From Cupriavidus pauculus (GTDB lineage Bacteria; Pseudomonadota; Gammaproteobacteria; Burkholderiales; Burkholderiaceae), in the NCBI RefSeq assembly GCF_008801835.1, contig NZ_VZOW01000003.1, positions 1 to 64,000 of the forward strand: a DNA stretch of 64,000 bases, given 5' to 3'. The position numbers and the translations under genes are program-made. Numbering within the stretch: position 1 is the stretch's first letter; each line of letters opens with the position of its first letter. Positions 17,433 through 25,897 of this stretch are shown one piece after another. The notes under the pieces were generated by a model. That model was not told where the DNA came from and searched no databases. It saw nothing but the letters and a program-made list of their open reading frames with translations.

Positions 17433-17936
17433 TCAGCATTCGTTGGACGGCGCCATTTGCGGCTGCGTCGAGCCATCGGCATAAATCAGCCGCACGCACG
17501 TGCCCGCTTCCAGGCCTGGCGCCGCCGGGCCATTGACCTGTGCCACCGTGCCATCGAGTGTCTTGACCGTGTATTGGTACAGGTCTATCTGCGGCGCCGG
17601 TTGCTGACGGTTCAGCAGCCGCGTCAGGTCCACCGAAAATCCCATTCCCACACCGCCGCCTCCGCCTCCGCCGCCGGCCACTCCGCCAACGCCAACCCCA
17701 TAGCCGCCATAGCTGCTGGCCTGCGGCACATCCACGCGCGACAGAAACGTTTTCCCGGTGACGCGGCCAAGCTTGATGGTGGCGTTGACCGGCGTGACCT
17801 GCGGGCCGGCCGGTGCGCTGCTGCATGCCGCCAGGGCGGTCAAGGCAACTGCGGTCACGGTGGCCAGGGCGGCCGCGCGGACTGCGCCGGCTGGCATGGG
17901 CCGCGGGCTAAATAGACGAAATGGACGATAGATCAT
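17433..17936 (-). CDS. Glycine-rich putative lipoprotein
   Basis: This 167-residue protein has a lipoprotein signal ending LTALAAC (Cys38). The middle (about residues 75-97) is almost entirely glycine and valine with an eight-glycine run, followed by a small domain with the pattern VKTLDGTVAQVNGP and CVRLIYADGSTQ. That tail resembles outer-membrane lipoproteins of the SlyB/Pcp kind only in general character, so no family is assigned. Its start overlaps the stop of the MarR gene (17933-17936), which suggests an operon with it. The coding strand carries an imperfect GGC-type triplet tract. Confidence 0.72.
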   Translation of the reverse strand: MIYRPFRLFSPRPMPAGAVRAAALATVTAVALTALAACSSAPAGPQVTPVNATIKLGRVTGKTFLSRVDVPQASSYGGYGVGVGGVAGGGGGGGGVGMGFSVDLTRLLNRQQPAPQIDLYQYTVKTLDGTVAQVNGPAAPGLEAGTCVRLIYADGSTQPQMAPSNEC

Positions 17937-18439
17937 GGCGTGGTCAGGCTGGTCTTCAGGCGGCCAAGCACGCGAAACAGCGTGCGTCGATCCGTTTCGG
18001 CAAGCCCTGCGAACAATTGTTCCACCCAGCTTTCATGCGCGCGCGCCATGCGCGAAAACGCCTCCCGCCCGGCCGGCGTCAACCGGATCAGAAAGGCGCG
18101 ACGGTCGGTGGGCAGGGCTTCGCGCGTGACCAGGCCTTCCTGCTGCAACTGGTCGGTGATGCCCGTGACATTGCCGCCCGTTACCATCATGCGGCGCGAC
18201 AGCTCGCCCATCTTGAGGCCTTCCGGGTGACGGTCGAGTTGCGACATCAGGTCGAAGCGCGGCAACGTGACGGCGAACTCCTGCCGCAGGCGCGAGCGGA
18301 TGTCGCCTTCGATCAGCGTGGTGCAGGTCAGCAGGCGCAGCCAGAGTCGCAACGCCTCGTGGTCCGACTCGCCGGCGCTCGTTTCGAGATCGACCGGCGG
18401 GACATCGGCAGCACTGCCGGCGGCGGAAGGATTGGGCAT
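17933..18439 (-). CDS. MarR family transcriptional regulator
   Basis: This 168-residue winged-helix regulator has FDLMSQLDRHPEGLKMGELS, then the recognition helix region MMVTGGNVTGITDQLQQEGL and the wing TREALPTDRRAFLIRLTPAGRE, all typical of MarR proteins that often respond to aromatic compounds. The start at 18439 fits the family length; an open frame continues upstream but overlaps the neighbouring Bug-receptor gene in another frame. The gene overlaps the downstream glycine-rich lipoprotein gene by 4 bases. Its targets are unknown. Confidence 0.88.
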   Translation of the reverse strand: MPNPSAAGSAADVPPVDLETSAGESDHEALRLWLRLLTCTTLIEGDIRSRLRQEFAVTLPRFDLMSQLDRHPEGLKMGELSRRMMVTGGNVTGITDQLQQEGLVTREALPTDRRAFLIRLTPAGREAFSRMARAHESWVEQLFAGLAETDRRTLFRVLGRLKTSLTTP

Positions 18440-18513
18440 CGTAATGGAGCAGGTTCGAACATTTGATGCCTCAAGTATATGCGCTGGCGGCGGCACCACC
18501 TTGTGGTTTGACG

Positions 18514-19515
18514 CTAGTCCACCTTGGCGCCCGAGTCCTTCACGACCTTGGCCCATTTGATGTGCTCCGCGCGAATGAACGCGGCGAACTGCTCGGGCGT
18601 GTTGCCGACCGGGTCCGCACCCTGGGCCATCAAGCGCTCGCGCACGGCGGGCGAGTTCAGGCTCTTGGAAACTTCCTGCTGGAGCCGGTTGATGATCTCT
18701 GGCGGCGTTCCCGCTGGCGCCAGCAGGCCAAACCACGAGCTGGCTTCGAAGGTGGGCAGGTTTGCCGCGGCGGCGACGGTCGGAATGCCCGGCAGCGCCG
18801 GCGACGGCTTGGCGCTCGTCACGGCCAGCGCCTTGAGCTTGCCGGACTTGATCAGTTGCATCGACGACGGCAGATTGTCGAACATCACCTGCATCGTGCC
18901 GCCGGTCAGATCGGTCAGCGCCGGACCGCTGCCGCGATACGGGAAGTGGACCATGAAGGTTTTGGTCTGCGTCTTGAACAGTTCGCCCGCCAGGTGGATC
19001 GACGTGCCGTTGCCGCTCGACGCCATGTTCAGCTTGCCCGGATTGGCACGGGCGTAGGCGATCAGGTCGTTGACGCTATTGATCTTGTTCTGCGCCGCGA
19101 AGGCGGGATTGACCACCAGCACGTTCGGCACCGACGCCACGGCGGTGATCGGCGCGAAATCCTTGATCGGGTCGAACGGCAGCTTGCCGTACAGCGACTG
19201 GTTGATGCCATGCGTACCAACCGTGCCCATCAACAGCGTGTAGCCGTCCGGCGCGGCCTTGGCCACGATGTCGGAGCCGATATTGCCGCCCGCGCCCGGC
19301 TTGTTGTCGACCACCACGTTCCATCCCGGCAGCTTCGATAGCTCGGCCGACACCGCGCGCGCCATGATGTCGGTGGTGCCGCCCGCGGGAAACGGCACGA
19401 CCAGCCGGATCGGCCTGGCGGGATACGCGTCGCTGGCGTGGGCCGCCTGGATGGCCAGCGGGCTCAGCGCGAGCGACAGGAGCAGTGCGACGGTGCGTCG
19501 GCGGGGGTGATGCAT
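18514..19515 (-). CDS. Bug family tripartite tricarboxylate transporter substrate-binding protein (TctC-like)
   Basis: This 333-residue periplasmic receptor belongs to the Bug/TctC family, greatly expanded in Burkholderiales, which binds carboxylates or aromatic acids. It has a signal peptide ending [14 protein letters not shown], the family start [23 protein letters not shown], the [15 protein letters not shown] motif and a central [19 protein letters not shown]. No membrane partners (TctA/TctB) are adjacent, which is common for Bug proteins. It lies upstream of and in the same direction as a MarR gene, with about 75 bases between. Confidence 0.92.
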   Translation of the reverse strand: MHHPRRRTVALLLSLALSPLAIQAAHASDAYPARPIRLVVPFPAGGTTDIMARAVSAELSKLPGWNVVVDNKPGAGGNIGSDIVAKAAPDGYTLLMGTVGTHGINQSLYGKLPFDPIKDFAPITAVASVPNVLVVNPAFAAQNKINSVNDLIAYARANPGKLNMASSGNGTSIHLAGELFKTQTKTFMVHFPYRGSGPALTDLTGGTMQVMFDNLPSSMQLIKSGKLKALAVTSAKPSPALPGIPTVAAAANLPTFEASSWFGLLAPAGTPPEIINRLQQEVSKSLNSPAVRERLMAQGADPVGNTPEQFAAFIRAEHIKWAKVVKDSGAKVD

Positions 19516-19626
19516 GACAGGGTCTCCGAGGGATGGCGGCCGGTATTTCGGTCTGAGGGCATTCTAGTCGGGCGCGACATACTTCTTGGATGGGGTGAAG
19601 CCCTTAAGACATGGCTCACGCGCATG

Positions 19627-19650
19627 AAAAAAGGCGCCCGAAGGCGCCTT
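19627..19650 (-). terminator. Rho-independent terminator of the porin gene
   Basis: On the minus strand AAGGCGCC (19650-19643) pairs with GGCGCCTT (19638-19631) around a TTCG tetraloop, followed by a T run to 19627. It lies about 28 bases beyond the porin stop. Confidence 0.85.
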
Positions 19651-19677
19651 CAAAATCAGGACAAGTCGTGCCGCGGA

Positions 19678-20862
19678 TCAGAACTTGTGGCGGATACCGA
19701 CGGCCACGCCGATCTGGCTGTCCTTGCCTTGCTGCAGCGGGTAGCCGTTTGCAAAGCTCACTGCCGACGTGTCGAAGTTCAGGCCCGAGTTCTTCACGTA
19801 GCCAGCCGTCAGGTAGACGTCCGTGCGCTTCGAGAAGTTGTAGTCGGCCACGAAGCTGATCTGCCACGGGTTCTTGGGATTGTCGGCGGCAAACGCCGAC
19901 GACGCACGCATCGTCTTCACGTCGTCGTAGAAGTACGCCAGCGTCAGGCCCAGCGGCGCCGTCACCTGATAGTTCAGGCCCAACCAGAAGTAGTTGTCGC
20001 GCAGCAGTTCGGCGCCCGCGTTGTCCGTGGTGCGGCCGTAGCGGTAGCCAGCCATCAGCTTGGCCGGGCCATACGTGTAGCTGCCGGCTGCGCCGATTTT
20101 GCGCGAACGGCCCGGTTGGCCGATCGTGATTGCCGGACGCCATTCGTCGTAGGCCACCGTCAGGCCCAGCGGACCGCTCAGGTAAAGCAGGCCCGCGCCG
20201 CCGCCGGCGTTGTTGTTGAAGTTGCCCGGCGTTTCACCGGCGCCCGAATTGGCGAGCGGCACCGGACCGATGGCTGCCACGCCCGTGCCGAAGCTCCAGT
20301 GCGCCTCGGCCGTGACCGGACCAACCACGGCCGTGTACTTGACGGTGTTGTCGGAGCGGAAGTTGGTGCCCAGCTGCGCCACCACCGGCTCATAAATCGT
20401 CGCGTAGCCGGTCGGCGAGAAGTTCGCGAACATGTCGAACATGGTCGTGTACTGGCGGCCGAACGTCACGCGGCCGTACGTATCGCTCTGCAAGCCGACG
20501 AATGCCTGACGACCGAACAGACGGCCGCCTTGCTGCGACCTGCCATCGTCAAGGCCGAAACCGCTTTCCAGCACGAACAGCGCCTTCAGGCCGCCGCCCA
20601 GGTCTTCGGTGCCACGCAGACCCCAGCGCGAACCGGACAAGCCGCCGCCGGTCTGCAGTCCGACGCGGCTGCCGCCGCCAGCCAGCGAGGGCGGGCGGCC
20701 GTTCGGGCCCCATGTGGCGGGATTGGTGTTGAAGCCGGGTGCCAGATTGTTGTTGTATTCGATCGGCAGGTCGACGACGCCGTACAGCGTCACGCTCGTC
20801 TGCGCATTTGCAGCAGTGGCAAATGCGCTCATCGCGGCAAGCGCGAGTAGCGATTTTTTCAT
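19678..20862 (-). CDS. Outer-membrane porin (Burkholderia/Neisseria-type, Porin_4)
   Basis: This 394-residue trimeric general porin is the kind that lets small hydrophilic solutes cross the outer membrane. A signal peptide (MKKSLLALAAMSAFATAANA) is followed by the family's first strand QTSVTLYGVVDLPIEYNN. Other hallmarks are SRWGLRGTEDLGGGLKALF, the L3 region, repeated aromatic-alternating beta strands, and the C-terminal sequence ending VGIRHKF with the terminal Phe needed for outer-membrane insertion. A GGAGAT ribosome site lies in front of the ATG, and a terminator follows the gene. Confidence 0.94.
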   Translation of the reverse strand: MKKSLLALAAMSAFATAANAQTSVTLYGVVDLPIEYNNNLAPGFNTNPATWGPNGRPPSLAGGGSRVGLQTGGGLSGSRWGLRGTEDLGGGLKALFVLESGFGLDDGRSQQGGRLFGRQAFVGLQSDTYGRVTFGRQYTTMFDMFANFSPTGYATIYEPVVAQLGTNFRSDNTVKYTAVVGPVTAEAHWSFGTGVAAIGPVPLANSGAGETPGNFNNNAGGGAGLLYLSGPLGLTVAYDEWRPAITIGQPGRSRKIGAAGSYTYGPAKLMAGYRYGRTTDNAGAELLRDNYFWLGLNYQVTAPLGLTLAYFYDDVKTMRASSAFAADNPKNPWQISFVADYNFSKRTDVYLTAGYVKNSGLNFDTSAVSFANGYPLQQGKDSQIGVAVGIRHKF

Positions 20863-21205
20863 GCTGGGTGATCTCCACTTAAGAATTATTAGTAGTTGAA
20901 GCTATGCGGAAGGACCTCCTGTCAGCCCTCTACATCCTTCCGTGCTTGACTTCCTTGGAAGCTGCCGATCACTCTAGCAAAAGCGAACTTCTTTTGACCC
21001 TCAGGTAAACGTCTTGTCTTGTTTTCACAACTCAGGGTTTTTGAGTACCCGGCCGTAGCGCCAGCGCGCTTTCGCCGCGGGCGTGGCCGACCTGCACAAA
21101 GCGGCGCAGGTACAATGCGGGAAATCCCGAGGCACGCTAGAGGCGGACCCCTACTCCAGAGTGGGGCATGCGCGCCGGGCGTTTGCCGCTTATTGACTGA
21201 CACGC
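20863..21205. promoter_or_regulatory. Divergent intergenic region, porin / coq7
   Basis: This stretch of 343 bases contains no supported gene. The porin side is AT-richer (20880-21050) and should hold the porin promoter; a TAGAGT hexamer on the minus strand near 20975 is a possible -10 but lacks a clear -35. On the coq7 side TACAAT (21111-21116) is a possible -10 for the plus strand, again without a convincing -35. Confidence 0.35.
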
Positions 21206-21829
21206 ATGGATACGTTGATTCGAGAATTCGATGTCGCATTGCGCGCGATCGCCGGTGCCACGCGCGCCGGCCGAGCCAATCCCGCCGATCGGCTTGCCCC
21301 GGACACAGAAGGGATGAGCGCCGATGAGCGTCGCCACGTGGCCGGACTGATGCGCGTCAACCATGTCGGCGAGGTCTGCGCGCAGGCCCTGTACCAGGCG
21401 CAGAAGCTGACCGCGCGCAGCGCGCAGGTGCGCGCGCAAATGGATACCGCCGCGCAGGAAGAAGAAGACCATCTGGCCTGGTGCGCGGAGCGCCTGCGCG
21501 AACTGGGCTCGCGGCCGAGTCTGCTGAATCCGGTGTGGTACGCCGGCGCCTTTGCCATCGGCGTGCTGGCCGGCCGTGCGGGCGACCGCGTGAGCCTTGG
21601 CTTTGTGGCCGAGACCGAGCGCCAGGTCGAACATCATCTGAACGGACACCTCGATCGCCTGCCCGAAGCCGATGGACGGTCGCGCGCCATTCTGGAGCAG
21701 ATGCGCGATGACGAAGTCCGCCACGGCGATGCCGCTCGCGCGGCCGGCGGGGTGCCGCTGCCCGGACCGGTGCGGGCGCTGATGCGCGTAGCGTCCAAAG
21801 TCATGACCTCCACCGCCTACCGCATCTGA
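21206..21829 (+). CDS. coq7: 2-polyprenyl-3-methyl-6-methoxy-1,4-benzoquinone monooxygenase
   Basis: This di-iron hydroxylase carries out the penultimate hydroxylation of the ubiquinone ring. The 207 residues and the family layout match bacterial Coq7: two repeats each supplying iron ligands, visible as [38 protein letters not shown] and [13 protein letters not shown] hydrophobic helix ([17 protein letters not shown]) gives membrane association. It stands alone between the divergent porin gene and the dcw cluster. Its product chemistry links with IspB at the other end of the window, which makes the side chain. Confidence 0.93.
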   Translation: MDTLIREFDVALRAIAGATRAGRANPADRLAPDTEGMSADERRHVAGLMRVNHVGEVCAQALYQAQKLTARSAQVRAQMDTAAQEEEDHLAWCAERLRELGSRPSLLNPVWYAGAFAIGVLAGRAGDRVSLGFVAETERQVEHHLNGHLDRLPEADGRSRAILEQMRDDEVRHGDAARAAGGVPLPGPVRALMRVASKVMTSTAYRI

Positions 21830-22185
21830 TATTGCGCGCTGCCATTTTCGGCATCGCGCCTCGCAGGTAAAAGCGGGCGTTGCCATTTCATGTCCCACGC
21901 GATTATCGGAAGACCGCGCCGCTTTATCGCGGCGGTCCGCCGAAATCGCCGCCAGCCCCCGTCCCGCCGAGGCTCAAAGCAAAACGTTGTATCCTTCACC
22001 ACGGCGCGGAACTGATTGCAGACCGCGCTGTCGGCAGTATTCCCTCGCTGGTTCTCAGGTGGTTTCTCTGCTTTCTTCCCCAAGTTCTTCATTTCATTAG
22101 GGATTCACGTTTACGGTGCGTGAAGTTGGCGCGCTAAGTCTTTGTTCTGATTAAAAAAATCCCTTTTCTTGCCCCATGGCGAGCC
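21830..22185. other. Intergenic stretch upstream of the dcw promoter
   Basis: This region behind coq7 contains no supported gene. Short open frames here have no ribosome site or recognisable product. A GC-rich segment with self-complementary pieces (GCCGC/GCGGC around 21915-21955) could terminate coq7, but lacks a T run. From about 22140 the sequence becomes AT-rich and leads into the dcw promoter. Confidence 0.4.
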
Positions 22186-22214
22186 TTGACCGGCCAAAAC
22201 GCTTCCTCTAAAGT
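22186..22214 (+). promoter_or_regulatory. Promoter of the dcw cluster (Pmra)
   Basis: TTGACC (22186-22191) and TAAAGT (22209-22214) are separated by exactly 17 bases. Transcription would begin around 22221 and give a leader of about 135 bases before mraZ. The -10 box overlaps the first of four 10-bp spaced repeats that look like MraZ operators. Confidence 0.72.
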
Positions 22215-22248
22215 GGGAAATAGTGTGAGGAAGTGTATTTTTGTGTGA
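22213..22248 (+). repeat. Four 10-bp spaced direct repeats, MraZ boxes
   Basis: The hexamers GTGGGA (22213), GTGTGA (22223), GTGTAT (22233) and GTGTGA (22243) start exactly 10 bases apart with 4-base AT-rich spacers. MraZ proteins are known to bind GTG-containing repeats with one-helical-turn spacing upstream of their own operon. The position, overlapping the -10 and the start of transcription, fits autorepression of the dcw cluster. Confidence 0.75.
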
Positions 22249-22355
22249 TTAACACGACTGTGTCTGCGATCATTTGCGCGTGACGAGACGGTTTCACACG
22301 AGACGAATCGACATGCCAACGACGCCAGACGTCGGCGGTTACCGGGGGAACGAGC

Positions 22356-22784
22356 TTGTTTCAGGGAGCATCGGCGCTGTCGCTGGATGCCAAGGGGCGG
22401 ATGTCCATTCCGGCCCGGTATCGCGAAGCGCTGCAAACGCAGGCCGAGGGCCGGGTGACGCTGACCAAGCACCCGGACGGCTGCCTGCTGCTCTTTCCCC
22501 GGCCAGAGTGGGAAGTCTTTCGCGGTCGCATTGCCGCACTGCCGATGGACGCCCACTGGTGGAAGCGGATTTTTCTCGGTAATGCCGCCGACGTGGATAT
22601 GGATGGCGCCGGCCGCGTGCTGATTGCACCGGAATTGCGCAGCGCCGCCCTGCTGGACAAGGAAGTGATGCTGCTCGGCATGGGCAGCCATTTCGAAGTC
22701 TGGGATGCCGCCACGTATGCCGCCAAGGAGCAGGCTGCGATGGCGCAAGGCATGCCGGATGCATTGAAGAATTTCTCTTTCTGA
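22356..22784 (+). CDS. mraZ: Transcriptional regulator MraZ
   Basis: This 142-residue DNA-binding protein is made of two AbrB-like swapped-hairpin repeats; it forms rings and represses its own dcw promoter. The two DxxGR hallmarks are in [15 protein letters not shown] (N-half) and [14 protein letters not shown] (C-half). The start codon is TTG, chosen because the family begins MFQGAS at this point; GGGGGA at 22344-22349 is the ribosome site. It is the first gene of the dcw cluster, 7 bases ahead of rsmH. Confidence 0.95.
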   Translation: MFQGASALSLDAKGRMSIPARYREALQTQAEGRVTLTKHPDGCLLLFPRPEWEVFRGRIAALPMDAHWWKRIFLGNAADVDMDGAGRVLIAPELRSAALLDKEVMLLGMGSHFEVWDAATYAAKEQAAMAQGMPDALKNFSF

Positions 22785-22791
22785 AGAGGTC

Positions 22792-23769
22792 ATGACCCCT
22801 ACCGAAACGCCGGGGACCACCGCCCTGCGCCATCGCACCGTGTTGCTGGACGAGGCCGTCGAGGCGCTCGTCTGGCGGCCCGACGGCGCCTACGTGGACG
22901 GCACCTTCGGAAGAGGCGGTCACAGCCGGGCCGTCCTGGCGCGGCTGGGGCCGGCCGGCAGCCTCGTCGCCTTCGACAAGGATCCGGCAGCAATCGCAGA
23001 AGCGGGCACCATCAAGGATGCCCGCTTCTCCATTGAGCACGCGAGCTTTGCGGAAATGGGCGACCGTCTGCGCGATCGGGCCCCGGTGGCTGGTGTGCTG
23101 CTCGACCTGGGGATTAGCTCGCCCCAGATCGACGAGGCGGCGAGGGGATTTTCCTTTCGTTTCGAAGGCCCGCTGGACATGCGCATGGACACCACGCGCG
23201 GCGTCACCGCCGCCGAGTGGCTTGCACAAGCGGACGAGCACGACATTGCCAGGGTGATACGAGACTATGGGGAAGAACGGTTTGCTGTACAGATTGCAAA
23301 GGCGATTGTTGCTCGCCGGCGCGAATCCGACGATGGCGGCCCAATCGCCACTACTTCAGACCTTGCCGCGCTCGTGGCGAAAACCGTCAAGACACGCGAG
23401 AAGGGTCAGGACCCTGCGACCCGCACCTTTCAAGCTCTACGGATTCACATCAATCAAGAGCTTGCGGACCTCGAAAACGGCCTGAAGGCGGCGTACGACC
23501 TGCTCCAGCCGGGCGGGCGCCTGGTGGTGATCAGCTTTCACTCGCTCGAGGACCGCATCGTCAAGCGTTTCATGCAGGCGTACGCGAAGCCGGACCTGGA
23601 CGCCGACCCGGCGCTGCGTCGCGCACCGCTGCGCGCGGCCGATCTGCCGCAGCCGACGATGAAACTGCTGGGCCGTTTCAAGCCCGGCGCCGAAGAAGTG
23701 GCTGAAAACCCGCGCGCCCGTTCCGCGGTGATGCGCGTGGCCGAAAAGCTTGGAGCCCGGACGGCATGA
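22792..23769 (+). CDS. rsmH: 16S rRNA (cytosine1402-N4)-methyltransferase
   Basis: RsmH (MraW) methylates N4 of C1402 in the ribosomal P site using S-adenosylmethionine. The 325-residue protein has the SAM-binding [16 protein letters not shown] near residue 35, the [20 protein letters not shown] block, the RMDTTRG stretch, and a C-terminal [17 protein letters not shown]. The length fits the family. It follows mraZ after 7 bases and its stop overlaps the ftsL start (ATGA at 23766). Confidence 0.96.
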   Translation: MTPTETPGTTALRHRTVLLDEAVEALVWRPDGAYVDGTFGRGGHSRAVLARLGPAGSLVAFDKDPAAIAEAGTIKDARFSIEHASFAEMGDRLRDRAPVAGVLLDLGISSPQIDEAARGFSFRFEGPLDMRMDTTRGVTAAEWLAQADEHDIARVIRDYGEERFAVQIAKAIVARRRESDDGGPIATTSDLAALVAKTVKTREKGQDPATRTFQALRIHINQELADLENGLKAAYDLLQPGGRLVVISFHSLEDRIVKRFMQAYAKPDLDADPALRRAPLRAADLPQPTMKLLGRFKPGAEEVAENPRARSAVMRVAEKLGARTA

Positions 23770-24083
23770 ACCGCCTGACCTTCTTCCTCCTTGCCGCCCT
23801 GATGCTCTGTGCACTGTCGCTGGTCAGCGCGCAGCATCAGGCGCGCACGCTGTTCGTCGCGCTGGAGCGCGCGCAGTCGGAAGAAAAGCAGCTCGATGTC
23901 GATTGGTCGCGCCTGCAATACCAGCAGAGTTCGCTCAGCAAGAGCGCGCGGATTGCCGACGCGGCGCGCGCGCAGCTCAAGATGTCGCCGGCCGTCGCGG
24001 GCCGCACCCAGTACCTCCAGGGCGTGGTATTGCCCGACACGCCTCCCGATGCACAGCAACCCGCAGGGGGCGCAAGCAAATGA
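23766..24083 (+). CDS. ftsL: Cell division protein FtsL
   Basis: This 105-residue bitopic membrane protein has one N-terminal membrane helix (about residues 4-20) and a periplasmic coiled-coil-prone segment ([20 protein letters not shown]). FtsL pairs with FtsB and FtsQ and activates FtsW/FtsI. Identification rests on size, topology, the [14 protein letters not shown] motif and place between rsmH and ftsI. Start and stop both overlap neighbours by ATGA. Confidence 0.93.
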   Translation: MNRLTFFLLAALMLCALSLVSAQHQARTLFVALERAQSEEKQLDVDWSRLQYQQSSLSKSARIADAARAQLKMSPAVAGRTQYLQGVVLPDTPPDAQQPAGGASK

Positions 24084-25897
24084 GCATGGCCCGCCCCACC
24101 CTGAACCGCGCCCGCGCAGCCGGCAAGCCGCGTGGCGAAGCGGCGCGTCCGCGCACCGGCCAGTTTTCGGCCAGCCCGGTGCTGGGCCTGCGCCTGCCGA
24201 TGTGGCGCTCGAAGTTCGTGGTGTTCCTGATGTTCGCCGCGTTCCTGGCGCTGGCGGCGCGCGCCATGTGGATCCAGGGCCCGGGCAACCAGTTCTACGA
24301 GATGGAGGGCAAGAAGCGGTTCCAGCGCACGCTGGAATTGCCTGCCACGCGCGGCAAGATCCTCGACCGCAACGGACTCGTGCTGGCCACGAGCCTGCCC
24401 GTCAAGGCGATCTGGGCCGTGCCCGAGGATGTGCCCAACGACATCGAGCCGCAACGCATGCGCCAACTGGCCAAGCTGCTCGATTTGTCCGAAAAAGACC
24501 TGCGCGCCAAGCTTAACGAGGACAAGAGTTTCGTTTACCTGAAGCGCCAGGTGCTGCCGGACGCAGCCGACAAGATCGCCGCGCTCAAGGTCGAAGGTAT
24601 TCACCAGACGCGCGAATACAAGCGCTTCTATCCGGAAGGCGAGGCGATGGCGCACATCGTCGGCTTTACCAATGTCGAGGACAAGGGCCAGGAAGGGGTG
24701 GAACTGGCCCGGGAAGCCGGGCTGGCCGGCCGTCCCGGCGCGCGCCAGGTGATCAAGGACCGGCTGGGCCGCGTGGTTGAGGACGTTGGCGTGCTCAAGA
24801 CCCCGCGCGACGGCGAGGACATGCAGTTGTCGATCGACGCCAAGATCCAGTACCTCGCCTACAACGAGGTCAAGGCCGTGGTGGAGCGCAACAAGGCCAA
24901 GGCGGCCAGCGCCGTGGTGCTCGATGCGCAGACCGGCGAGGTGCTGGCGCTGGCCAACTGGCCCACCTACAACCCGAACGACCGCACCCGCCTGTCCGGC
25001 GAGCAACTGCGCAACCGCGTGCTGACCGATACCTTCGAGCCCGGATCGATGATGAAGCCGATCTCGATCGGCCTGGCGCTGCAGTTGGGGCGCGTGACGC
25101 CGTCCACGACCGTCGTCACGACCGGCAAGTACAACTTCGAGGGCGCGACGATTTCCGATACCCATAACTACGGCACGCTCACGGTGGGCGGCGTGATCCA
25201 GAAGTCGAGCAACATCGGCACGACAAAGATCGCGATGATGATGAAGCCGCAGGAAATGTGGGACATGTTCACCAGCGTCGGGCTTGGCCAGGCGCCGAAG
25301 ATCGGCTTCCCGGGCGCCGTGGCCGGTCGCGTGCGGCCGTGGAAGAGCTGGCGTCCGATCGAGCAGGCCACGATGTCCTATGGCTACGGCTTGTCCGTGT
25401 CGCTGTTCCAGATCGCCCATGCCTATACGATCTTCGCGCACGATGGCGAACTGATCCCGGTGTCGATCTACAAGACCAACGGTCCGGTCACGGGCGAGCG
25501 CATCCTGTCGCCGACGGTGGCGCGCGAGGTGCGCGGCATGCTGGAAACCGTGACGGCGCCCGGCGGCACCGCGCCGGAAGCGCAGGTGATGGGATATCGC
25601 GTGGGCGGCAAGACCGGGACGGCGTACAAGCACGTCGGCCGCGGCTACGACCGCAGCAAGTATCGCGCATCGTTCATTGGCCTGGCGCCGATGTCGAATC
25701 CGCGCGTGATCGTCGCGGTCAGCGTCGACGAACCGACGGCCGGCAGCCACTACGGCGGCGCGGTGGCCGGACCGGTGTTTTCGGCGATCACCGGCGGCGC
25801 GCTGCGATCGCTGAACGTCCAGCCCGATTCGCCGATCCGCCAATTGATGGTGACCGACAAGGTGCCCGAGAGCGAGCCATGGAGCGCGACGCCATGA
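24080..25897 (+). CDS. ftsI: Septal peptidoglycan transpeptidase FtsI (PBP3)
   Basis: This class B penicillin-binding protein of 605 residues crosslinks septal peptidoglycan. A basic cytoplasmic tail of about 45 residues precedes one membrane helix (FVVFLMFAAFLALAARAMW). The dimerisation domain RGKILDRNG follows, then the transpeptidase with active-site S323-M-M-K326, S376-S-N378 and K511-T-G513. The start at 24080 lies inside the ftsL stop and was preferred over far upstream in-frame codons. The cytoplasmic tail is longer than in E. coli. The stop overlaps murE. Confidence 0.96.
   Translation: MSMARPTLNRARAAGKPRGEAARPRTGQFSASPVLGLRLPMWRSKFVVFLMFAAFLALAARAMWIQGPGNQFYEMEGKKRFQRTLELPATRGKILDRNGLVLATSLPVKAIWAVPEDVPNDIEPQRMRQLAKLLDLSEKDLRAKLNEDKSFVYLKRQVLPDAADKIAALKVEGIHQTREYKRFYPEGEAMAHIVGFTNVEDKGQEGVELAREAGLAGRPGARQVIKDRLGRVVEDVGVLKTPRDGEDMQLSIDAKIQYLAYNEVKAVVERNKAKAASAVVLDAQTGEVLALANWPTYNPNDRTRLSGEQLRNRVLTDTFEPGSMMKPISIGLALQLGRVTPSTTVVTTGKYNFEGATISDTHNYGTLTVGGVIQKSSNIGTTKIAMMMKPQEMWDMFTSVGLGQAPKIGFPGAVAGRVRPWKSWRPIEQATMSYGYGLSVSLFQIAHAYTIFAHDGELIPVSIYKTNGPVTGERILSPTVAREVRGMLETVTAPGGTAPEAQVMGYRVGGKTGTAYKHVGRGYDRSKYRASFIGLAPMSNPRVIVAVSVDEPTAGSHYGGAVAGPVFSAITGGALRSLNVQPDSPIRQLMVTDKVPESEPWSATP

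Noticed and set aside
18440..18736. N-terminal extension of the MarR frame
   Set aside because: It overlaps the Bug-receptor coding region in another frame and gives a length unlike MarR proteins.
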